DNA of 58,645 bases. Source: Isohypsibius dastychi (Eukaryota > Tardigrada > Eutardigrada > Parachela > Isohypsibiidae). Position 1 is the stretch's first letter. Each line of letters begins with the position of its first letter. The stretch covers positions 1 through 58,645 of the forward strand of contig JAQIWT010000022.1 of NCBI GenBank assembly GCA_034696485.1, written 5' to 3'. The position numbers and the translations under genes are program-made. The notes beneath the pieces were generated by a model. That model was given only the letters and a program-made list of their open reading frames with translations. It was not told the origin of the DNA and made no database searches. This document shows, piece by piece, positions 45,502 to 55,299 of this stretch.

Positions 45502-46834
45502 CTAATCCCTGGTTTTCGAGACCCGGCGTGAGAGTCGTGGTGTTCGACTTTGGCTTCTGCTTTTAGATGTTTCAACGCTCTTCCCTCTACCATTACGGCC
45601 TCCTTGCTTTCCCTCGTTTGGGAAGTACTGCGACATGCCGGGCAAACTTGACACACCACCAACCAATGAATCAATCAAAAGATGCAGGACATGCTTGATA
45701 AACTTGATCATTCGATAGACGAGACCCATGAAGAACATGCAAATGTTCTCGATCAGTTGATATGCTGGTCCAAAAACTGACAACAACTTGCCCGACGGGA
45801 ATGCAGAAACCGTCTTTCCGTTGCGAGAATAATCAGATCCGCCCCCTGATTTGACCCTTCCACGAGCGCCACGTTTCTGTGTAGAAGCAGCACGCCCAAT
45901 CACACGGCGCGGCATTGACATGAGAGTTCCACTCCAATCCCCTCTCCAAACTTGCCTCATTTCTTCTCGAAGAGCAACCCCAAATGGAATCTCTCGCTGA
46001 TAACCATTTTTCGAGGCCATCACGACCGGAGTAGGAGGTGCTTCAAACATGAAATATATGGCCGTTAACGCAGTAACCGCACCCACAAAGTAAGGAAATG
46101 ATTTCATGTCTTTGATGTAAGGGCCATTCTGCATGACTGCAACTGTCGCTGAGACCGGCACCAGCACCAGCAATGGAATCAGATAAAACGCTAAGACCGC
46201 CGCAACTGAATGCGTCCTTCGATAATTCATGACAGACCTGTGAAAAACCAGACGAATAATTAATCGGACAGAAAAAAAGTTAACTTTCTTACAGTCCACC
46301 ACACACCACAGCCAACGCAGCCAAATCAGCTGGAACGCCAAAATTGAAAAAGTGGTGCGTATTGGTGTGCCAGACTACCGCTAACACAGACGAGGTGAAA
46401 AGCCACTTCATTTTGTCGTACGACATGCTTCGTCCGGCGGTCGGATTGTCATAATGCCTTCGACGTGTTTTCAAAAACCGTGGCCATCGGTATGCTCCCA
46501 GGAGATAGGGGTCAATGTATCGATTCATGATAAAACGAGAAATCATTGTAAGTGTAAGGAACACCACAGCCCCATCGAGACCACTCTTCAAAAACTTTGT
46601 TTTGTCGGCAGCGGGAAGCGCGTCAAACCGCTTGACATATGTTTCTGTATAGGCATTCCAAGTCTCTTTTGCGGACTTTGTATACTGTTCAACAACAGCA
46701 GGTGCTGACGTCCACACAATTTCAACCAGTTTACCATAGTCCTTAAGAGCATGAGGCAGTTCGGGTAATTGGAAATCCGGTAACTTGAAGAAGTCCTCCG
46801 GTTTCGGTACACCTTGAGGGGGAGCTTTCGCCAT
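45502..46834 (-). CDS. multi-pass membrane protein, unknown
   Basis: I do not recognise this gene. Two exons (about 46292-46834 and 45502-46234) join over a short intron to GL/SVMNYRRTHS. The N-terminus is MAKAPPQGVPKPEDFFKLPD without a clear signal peptide, followed by an amphipathic region and then about five or six hydrophobic segments: AVVFLTLTMISRFIM, SSVLAVVWHTNTHHFF, VAAVLAFYLIPLLVLVPV, YFVGAVTALTAIYFMF and a C-terminal pair around ENICMFFMGLVYRMI. The tail is basic and Ser/Arg-rich (SKSRSQSRTPRLSRR). Its length is about 410 residues. It is transcribed away from the 47.7-kb gene. Confidence 0.72.
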
Positions 46835-47738
46835 CGCTGACTTGTTTGTCAGTCGGATGAATGTTGATTCATATCACAGTTTAATCTTATGTCGGAAGTA
46901 GCACAGTGAAACGTTATAAAATTTAGCTGGTTTACTCGCCCTGGTATGTGATACCTGATGGATAGGACGTTGCCAGGTACGCGCTGCGCAGTTTATTCAC
47001 AGGGCTCGAAGGACAAACTGTGTGCCGCACAAAATGGATACAAGACTCATGGGCATGAAACTTTAACGCTATTGAGACCGGTTTACACAACGCTCACAAT
47101 TTTCTGTTAAAATCATTTCTTCGCTATCAGGTCAACGACACGAGTTTCGGAGAGTGCTCGTCAACGGGCTCTGGTATCGAAAAGCATGACGTCTCACGTA
47201 ACGATGCGTGGCGTGCGATACAATAAGTTAGATATGATACGTTTCGTGAGGTGTGGTACGATGTGTCACCTATGATACACCACACCATGCACGATGCGTT
47301 ACGTCAGGAAGGGGGACTATGTCCAACGTCTTCAGAAAAGATGGGCATTTTACGAAGAAGCCCTGAGATTTTTCATTGACCTCGTTCGTTCAGTTTATTC
47401 CTTAAATCATGCTTGCTCTTTTCTTCGCTGTACCATTTCATATAATCCAGTTTGCGTTCTAAAGTATTGCTGGAAAGAGTTACTCTGGTGACCCACTCAG
47501 TGGATTTCAGTTCAAGGCAAAAAGGAATGGTTTTTGTTATGTGTCCACTCTGTAATATTTCCTAACACCGTTACGCCTAATAAACCCCAGGATATGTGCG
47601 CTGATGTGCGAATATAAATCGATTGCCACGCTGTTCTTTGTCATAATTCCACTCATCGGCCCGATAGGTCAACACGCTGACCGTGCAAAAAATGAAGAGA
47701 AAAGAGATACTTGCAGCCGCAAATTCGATCTTTGAAGG
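46835..47738. other. intergenic between divergent genes
   Basis: About 0.9 kb separates two divergent starts. It contains imperfect copies of a GATACG/TACGTCA motif at about 47200-47310, including GGTGTGGTA...TACACCACACC, similar to the array at 53.0 kb. Confidence 0.5.
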
Positions 47739-49601
47739 ATGAACGCTCGATTGTTCTGGAAGAAATGTGTTTTACTATCAATCCTGTTGAGGAAAACAGG
47801 AGCTACTCAGCTTGGGGTGCTGTATCCTTCATACGCATCATTGTGGCAGATAATCCGGTTTGTAATATCTGGAGGATTGCTGTTCACGGCTTCCACAATT
47901 GCGTACATTCACCGCGAGAGCATTCGGGATGCATATCATCTTGTTAGAAGCCTGCTCAATGAGGAGCCAATTTTCATTCCGGCTCCAAAGGTAGGATCTG
48001 TCACGTCACATGCTGAATTTTTTTTTATCATTGTAATAATGCGCACATCACAGACTAGACACTACATGAGCGCAACCGTCATCAGCTTGAAAAAAGATCA
48101 CAAAATGGTTGAAAGTGTGCCGACATCTGGAAACGACGTTGAGAAAGGCTTCAGAAACCCCGACACGGTCCACACAATTCTCGATGAGATAGTCCATGGA
48201 GACAATCATATACTAAGCACAGATCTCAAGTCAGCGGAGGAAAAACTGTCTCACCTCGGAACTGAGCATGGCAAAAAACTGGAAGGTCATTTCGTTATCG
48301 ATGAGTCAGACTTGATAGGCCGCAACCACCCACATGCCGAAATGGCGCAGATTATCGCGCAGCACAATGATGGTGTAGTTCAAGTGAACGCATTGAACTG
48401 CTGCATGCCGAAGAGAGCTGACAGCTCTGGAATTGATAATGAAATGCAATCCATCGAACCCAGTTCTTCTTACACGGAACATGTGACGACTCATCAATCC
48501 CACAGCTTCTTGCAGTTACATGCGCCACCCGCATCACATATACAGGAAAAATCCGGCCACGGCAGCACAAGTGATGTTCTTTCCATTCCAGATAGCAATC
48601 CAACTACATCCAAGCACAGCGAAAATCAACATCATGCAGGTCATCACCGCTTCGCCAACATTCTACATACACTACATTTAGATTCACCGAAGCATGGGCT
48701 GAAACCATCTGAAAGCTACTTGAAAAACCATTCAGTTGCAACTCAGGCAAGCGAACAGTCGTTAGCTAAAGGGCGGAGTTGCGAAGAATACGCAAATGAC
48801 GTGACACAGGTTTCTCTTTTAAGCAATGGTAAAGCGAGAGATAAAACGACGAATTTAGCGGCAACCGACGCTTGCACGGATCACTCATCGCGAGCTGACA
48901 TCGAGGTAGATGGAAAGAAGATGGTTCTGATCTGCAAACCCGATATTGCCGAATGTCGAGAAGAGAAGCTACGGTCCGAACATTGTGGAACTGTCTGCAA
49001 AAAAACTTCAAAAGTATCACTTTGTAAAGAAACTGTTCCGACTGGTTCTAGGTGAGATGCCATTACTCGCCACGGGGTGCTAGAAAAGTTTCGATTCATA
49101 CACACACTTTCCAGATCATCCGACCTCAGTTTGGAATCGGCAGCCTCAAGAGACATGTCTAAGTGTGGTTGCAAGGCAGACAAAAAGATTTGCAATTCGC
49201 AGCAATGCAGCTCGCACCAAGACGGCTGTGGACGTTTCCCTGATTTGAACATGAGTGAAAAGTTTGAAGAAGGCAGAAGTCCTGCAGAGAGGCGGGATCG
49301 GGATTTGGAGGACCACATTAAAGCCGCGTTAAGAATAGCTGTTGGTAAAATACACAGTCAAGGGAATCGCGCTAGAACAGTAATCAGCACTTTTGACCAA
49401 GTAACAGTGGAAATTGAGCCACAACGATTTGACGACGAAGAACCACCCAGTGTCATCACAATTAATGGTCCGGCTTCGCAGGAAGCAAAGCTGGTCTCCG
49501 TGGTACAGAAAGGTCTCGATTTGGCACTTAGCCAACACGATCTGACCAAATTCAAGGTGGCATTGGATATAACTGTGACTATCAATGCTGATGTTTCTTG
49601 A
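47739..49601 (+). CDS. single-TM, low-complexity protein, unknown
   Basis: I do not recognise this gene. From ATG 47739 the frame starts with a basic stretch and a hydrophobic segment IIRFVISGGLLFTASTIAYI (about 47850-47905), then a long His/Ser/Asp-rich region with repeated HH and SHSF patterns up to VPTGS (about 49050). After an intron from about 49052 to 49114 a last exon reads RSSDLSLESAASRD, a Cys cluster CGCKADKKICNSQQC, and a compact C-terminal domain ALRIAVGKIHSQGNRARTVI ... VALDITVTINADVS with TGA before 49602. Total is about 590 residues. It may be membrane-anchored near its N-terminus. Nothing links it to a known pathway. Confidence 0.65.
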
Positions 49602-49692
49602 TTATTAAATTGAACCAGTGTTTCCCCGCATTTTTACATCACGTCGCAAACTAAATAGGTAGCAAACGTGCTTTTTCACTTCTCATGTTGTC

Positions 49693-50415
49693 TCACTCAT
49701 GCGATGCAAAGTCAGGAATCCCGCAGTTTCCCCGGCAGCTCGTGGAAATTGGATGCACCGAGCATTCCCTTTCAGAATCATGCAGAATAACACACGGTGA
49801 ACGATCGCTCTCTTGCCTTTGTTTTGAGAACATTGCCAGAGTATTCTCAAGTTTTTGGATGTTGCTGGATGTGATTTGACTGACTAAAGCGATCACATCG
49901 TTCATCTCATTTACAGTCAACACTGCTGAAAATCTGCCAGCGATATCGTCCCGTATTTTTAGCACTTTTTCAACAACTTCCATATTCTGTTTCTGGACGA
50001 CAATGTGACAGCAAATTGAGTCCTTTATCTGCTTGTCAGCTGGAGCGTGTAGCTTTCGACGGGTTGGCTCAGCAAAACCATGTCGGATTCGCTTCCTAGG
50101 TCCGCGGGCTGGTTTCTCGTTTCTATAGCGTTCGATCTTCGAATCATATTTCTGTGATCTGGATGAGGCGCTCAAAGGATTTTCTTCGTTGCTTGGGGGT
50201 TCTGTCCACTGAAGCTCAGTGATAGTAGCAGGCGCCAAGATGTCAAGAATTTCCAAAGTTGTCATGGAACTGGAAGACTGCCTCTTGATTGAAGAGCTTC
50301 TTGATTTCATCTGCATGACACAATCAAGAATGGTTGCGAGCAGTGGATTCATCGCGTTTCTGCCTGATGAACAACAAGAATGCTCCTTGTCCTGAAATTT
50401 CGAGATTTTGTCCAA
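49693..50415 (-). CDS. basic protein, unknown
   Basis: I do not recognise this gene. A single open frame of about 240 codons holds an internal start candidate MNPLLATILDCVMQMKSRSS, a Ser/Arg-rich stretch, KPARGPRKRIRHGFAEPTR, and a helical region VEKVLKIRDDIAGRFSAVL with VNEMNDVIALVSQITSSNI. No conserved domain is visible. The start is uncertain because the frame opens at a TTG rather than an ATG at its 5' end. It is divergently placed from the coiled-coil gene at 50.8 kb. Confidence 0.55.
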   Translation of the reverse strand: MDKISKFQDKEHSCCSSGRNAMNPLLATILDCVMQMKSRSSSIKRQSSSSMTTLEILDILAPATITELQWTEPPSNEENPLSASSRSQKYDSKIERYRNEKPARGPRKRIRHGFAEPTRRKLHAPADKQIKDSICCHIVVQKQNMEVVEKVLKIRDDIAGRFSAVLTVNEMNDVIALVSQITSSNIQKLENTLAMFSKQRQESDRSPCVILHDSERECSVHPISTSCRGNCGIPDFASHE

Positions 50416-50842
50416 ATATCATGTGAAAGTATTTCGAAATAGTTCATGGCAACTGCCATTGTTGACGGATACGCTTATCCGGTGAGCTTGCAGAGTTCAA
50501 AACTCAGTTCGATTTAAGCCTGTGAACCTTTGACGAATTAAGCAAAATAACTGATTGCTACCTCGTGGTATTCTAGCCCTGCTTCTGGGTACCTCTGATA
50601 TTCGGCAAAGATGTGGCATAATATAATGTACATCGCAATATGCATTGAAACTTCGCAAATGAAGTGATCATTTGAAAGTCATCTTTTTACTCTCACATAG
50701 GGTTTTATATGTCTAAGTGTTCGTGGTTCCAACGATCTTCTCAAGATTCATCTTGAGCACAGTGGCACAGACACTCAGTCATTTCAAAGCTCTTCAACTG
50801 GTCTGTTTGCTCCGCTCGTTCGTACAACATCAATAAAAGAAT

Positions 50843-52316
50843 ATGCCCAAGCGCAATAAACCCAAACTGAAAAACAAAAAGGCCAAGGGATTAGAATTCC
50901 ACAGCACGATCCCGCGACTGACCAGTTCGCAGATCATCAAGCCATATCATGATATTCAAGTTAGCAAAAAGCGACACGGAAGCTTTGTGACAAATTTACA
51001 TCACTTGGATGAACAACGGTATCCTCTCGTTGTTTCTTTGCAAGCAAAGTCGTCAGTCAGTCAATCTGAAGTTGATGAACTACTAACGATACTCTACCGC
51101 GAAGTATACGAACCACACTCTTCGCCAGCTGCCTCTCCAGACGGAGCTGACAACCAACCGGTCGCCTTAATTAACGCTGCCAGACTCAATGAGCTGTCGA
51201 CTCAACAAGTCAGTGAAAAGCTCATGAATTCCGAGTTTCTGAGCGGCAAATAGAAATCTTGTTTCAGATCACGGATGCTGTGGTCAAACTGAGAAGCCAT
51301 ACAAAACGCGAACAATTACTTCTGGGAACTGCTGGTCAAGAAAACGCGTTTTTCTTGAAAGAGCTTGCTCTTCTGAAACATAAGCTTAAAAACAGCAAAA
51401 ACACCGAAGCGACTCTCAAACACGAAGAAAATGCGTTAATCGACGAACAGCTGGGTCGTTCGATGGTAACTTAAGTACTCAATTGCATCATAGTCGTTAT
51501 ATAACCATAGATTGCCGAATTTTTCGGTAATTTAAGGTCATGAAGCAAAAACTGAAGCATCTCGGTAGTGAGAGTTTCACCAAAGGCTACTTGGCAAAAA
51601 CTGAACATTATGGAAACTTGAATTCGAATTTCCAAGAAGACTGGAAAAGTGGACGGAACAACTATGAAGCGCTGCTTCGCTTGGAACAGAATGAAGTGAA
51701 TGACACCATAGAGCTTGACAAGCTGCTCCAAGCGGAAAATCTAGTCGGTGAAAATCTCAGACACCATTGGATATGCTTCATCCCCATATCGTAGGACCAG
51801 TTACAAAAGATGCAATCAGAGAAGAACGATTACTTAACAGCAAATGAATCTCTCATAGCACAGCTTGATGTATTTGTTGAGGATACGCAAAAAGACACAG
51901 AAAATGCAGTAAAAGACTACCTTGTCGAACTGGACAAAAAAGATCAGGTTGAAACTAATGAAGTTCTGGAGCTGCAACTGAGAGAGCTGAACAGTCAGCG
52001 AAACTACTTTCAAGAGATCGTTGCAAGCAACGCAACAATGATATGTACCTTGAAAGACCACCTTAATGTGAAACGTGCTCGAATGGATAGACTGGAACAA
52101 AATATTTTCAAGGCACTGACCGAGCTCAGCCAGCTGAAAGACCCGATGGATCGTATTGAAACAGAATTGCGTCAGTGCGAGAAACTCCTCGAAGAAGAGA
52201 GACAACTACGAGAACGATTCGCAAAAAAACACTATGTGCAACATGCGCTTGCAGATGACGTCAGACGGCACCAGTGGATGAAAGAGATAGAGACAATACG
52301 GCTGATGAAGGTGTGA
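50843..52316 (+). CDS. coiled-coil protein, possibly BBOF1/CCDC166-type, unknown
   Basis: Start ATG 50843 gives a very basic N-terminus MPKRNKPKLKNKKAKG, as is common in DUF4515-type proteins. Exons follow with LYREVYEPHSSPAASPD (about 51100), VKLRSHTKREQLLLGTAGQE (about 51283), LKHLGSESFTKGYLAKTEHY, and a long coiled coil to IETIRLMKV at 52316, for example LQLRELNSQRNYFQEIVASN. Short introns occur at about 51250-51270, 51470-51540 and 51760-51795. The N-terminus and coiled-coil size recall the basal-body orientation factor BBOF1 group, but no diagnostic residue set was checked. Confidence 0.6.
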
Positions 52317-53029
52317 CATGAGGAGAAAACTTTCATAAATGAGGGGGCAAGATTGCAAAACATTATCAGTCTTTTTTGCATACCTACAGTAATCAATGCT
52401 CAAGAAGTTTCATCTTATTTTCAAACGAAACCAGTTGAACTGCGGGGGGGGGGGGGTTGAGCTCTCACGAATGTGATTGATAGGAGAAGTCATACACAGG
52501 TTTAGGAAATAGCTGGGAGTGCGCCGTGATAAACTCTGAAGTGACTCCTGCTCCATATATTCAAAATTTTAAATTATACCATCAATAGGAATCAATGACT
52601 ACTGGTGAATCAGGTCCTTCACTAAGTTCTAATCTGATTTCTCAAAATGGTCTTGTCTCAATATCGGGCACCAGAACCCATAGCGATTATCTGTATCCTG
52701 CGTGATACAGACCGGTTTCATAACAGCTTATGTTTTCGTAAAGGGTGACACTAAAAATGGTGACACTACACTGTAAGTAAAGCCGCCCTTTAAGTCCCTG
52801 TTTAGCTATAACAGCCCCTACAAATTTTTGTCCACACCCAAAGGGGGTGGACTATGTATCTCACCATCAGAGCGGTCTCTCGATCGCGATTCGTTCAGCC
52901 TTATTACCATTTTCCAGTTAGCGCTGATTGGCCAGCCACACCCCCATTCATTTGTTCTCGGCCTGTAGCTCCTCCTCCCCTGTTGCAAATTCGAGCAACT
53001 GAACAAAACATAGCCAGTTTCCACTTTGG

Positions 53030-53128
53030 TATTGCGTCACACGATACGCTACGTCATGTACGATACGCTACGTCACGTAGGATACGCTACGTCACGAAGG
53101 ATACGCTACGTCACGTACGATACACTAC
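53030..53128. repeat. tandem array of ACGATACGCTACGTCACGT-like units
   Basis: About four to five copies of a near-palindromic unit of about 21 bp, GATACGCTACGTCACGTA, follow each other with few changes. Related short sequence occurs near 47.2-47.3 kb. Confidence 0.85.
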
Positions 53129-53350
53129 GGGAAGTGCCAAAAACAACCGAAGTGATAAGAACAACCGGAATTGATAAAAACACCCGGAAATGATAAGAAC
53201 AACCGGAAGTGCCAGAATCAACCGAAGTGATAAAAACAACCGGAAGTGATAAAAACAACCGGGAATGATAATAACTACCGGAACTGACAAAAACAACCGG
53301 AAGTGCCAAAAGCAACTGGATGTGAAAAAACATCCGGAAGTGCCGGAAAC
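53128..53350. repeat. tandem array of AACAACCGGAAGTGATAAA units
   Basis: About eleven diverged copies of a unit of about 20-21 bp, ACCGGAAGTGATAAAAACA, run in the same direction directly after the ACGTCACG array. The shared period of about 21 bp suggests one array built in two phases. Confidence 0.85.
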
Positions 53351-55299
53351 AACTGGGTGTACAAATTTAAATAAGACTGTGATGTCAAATGTGTCATCGA
53401 AAAACATTGAGGTGGACATGATCAACAGGGTAAAACCCTGTTTATTCGGAAAAACTAAGTTTTTCCCTAGCATATTTCAATCGCGGAGGCCCTAATTGTC
53501 GAAACTGGTTATAGCGGCCCCTTTTTTCCATTTTTTTCAAAACAAACACCAGTACTCAGACCTCAACCTCTTTGATTTTACACATATTTAGTTGTTTCCG
53601 ACCAGTCCCAAGCCGAATATGATGCGTATTTGCTTCATCTTCCGTTCCGATGAATTTGTGGGCAGTAGTTGCGCGTGTAAGCAGCCTTGATTATCAGGTT
53701 TGAAAATCCAGCTGAATCATACATCGGCACGCTTTTTCTGTTTCCGAGTAAACGATATTTGTGGCGCGTAGGTAGGGACGCTTTATAGAAGCTTCACAGA
53801 AAATCATATCCCATAGTTGCACCTCCCATGTGAGATTAAACAGCGGGAGTGGGTGAAGGAACGTTGGGCTAGATTTCTGACATTCCTGGCTCAGCACTGG
53901 ATTTTCGCAGCTAGGAATCAAGCGTCGTGTTGGACACCTTTTTGGGAGTGGGTGAAAAAGACGCTGACCTCTCTTAATTATGACCAAAAACTAGCGCGAG
54001 CCATACGCCACTGGCGTTACTTAGCGTAGTGCAACTGCAACAATCTCCTCAAGAAAGGTCCTGGTATGTAATTGTTTCAGTATATACGGTACTACAGCAC
54101 AATAGAATCTTCTCTTTTACACCATCCACTCCTTATAAGGTTCAGGTGCTACAAGATTCCTCAACAATCGTGTCGTAGCTGTGACGTATTGTAGCTATTG
54201 GACTGAGGGTCCGACATTTCCAGAACTAGGGGATTTTCGCTACAAGATTCGCCTACCCCTTGGCATTTCGACTCAATCATCCATCACTGTATTTGTCGAT
54301 ATTTCGAAATCAAACAAAAATCTATATCGTTCGATACCATTTGTCTCTTGCTTCGTTTCTTAAGGTACTTGTTGAATCATTACTTGATTATTTCTTTATT
54401 TATTTATTACTTGATTATTTTACTTGATGGTTTTATTATTTTATTATTGTACTATTGATTATTTTATTATTTTACTTTTACTTTACTTATTTTACTTTTA
54501 TTTATTACTTGATTATTTTACTTTATGGAAAATGTGCGGAAAACAACTCCAATGAGATTAGGTCTCCGCAGTCGAGATCGACGAAGCTTGAGTTTGTTGA
54601 TTATGTTTGGAATTTGATCTGAAAACTGGTTTGCCTGCAGAAAAATCGATGGCCGTGATAATCATGCTCTTGTAAGGTCAAAAAAACGAAAGGTCACCTC
54701 ACGGATTTGGTGACGACAGAGGCCCTCGCCACTAGATTTTTGTTGTGGTTTCACTTGCTACAAGATTTGCCAAACCTGAATCTTATAGGGAGGGGATGGT
54801 GTACTTAGTTCTGTATTGAATGTTTGCAAACAGTCATTGTGGCTCTAGCAACAGAACCAATTTAAAAAAAGGGGCCGCTTTAGCCACTTTTGATAATCAG
54901 GGACTTCGCAAATAATTAATAAACCGAGGAGGCTATCAGAGACGGGAATAAAGACGGTTATAGTGAAACAGGGACTTTAGGGGCTGCTTTAGCCATTTCC
55001 TCTCGTGAAACTCGGCGTTGATTTCTAAAAGGATTGAAAATTCCGGTTAGGAAAGGGCCACAGTTTTCTCATTTCGAGGACCAAAACTAAAGAGCAAATT
55101 TCGACTCTTTCTGAGACCAAATTTGACATAATCGTCCTTCACTTGCCCCTCATTCAATGAGACTCTGCCCTGCCTCGTACTTGAAGACAGCAAAGGTGGA
55201 AAAATACGAAAAAGGCCAGATCCATAACTGAACAATCTGTATTTGCTCGACAGAATCAAACGTGGCAGGGCAGTGAGTTCTTGGTGGCCAAATGGAAAG

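Larger units (their letters stand above)
52780..54995. repeat. degenerate inverted repeat pair bounding the island
   Basis: Sequence at about 52780-52825 (containing TAAGTCCCTGTTTAGC) and at about 54950-54995 (containing GTGAAACAGGGACTTTAG) are inverted and about 80% alike over some 38 bases. A third related piece lies near 54860-54900 and a fourth near 53505. They could be the ends of a decayed element. Confidence 0.4.

Noticed and set aside
47200-47310. Possible RNA gene from stem-like GGTGTGGTA/TACACCACACC
   Set aside because: The stem is short and interrupted and matches no known RNA fold; it is better read as a piece of the ACGTCA repeat family.
53106-53473. Minus-strand frames over the 21-bp array
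   Set aside because: They are periodic translations of the tandem repeat, not genes.
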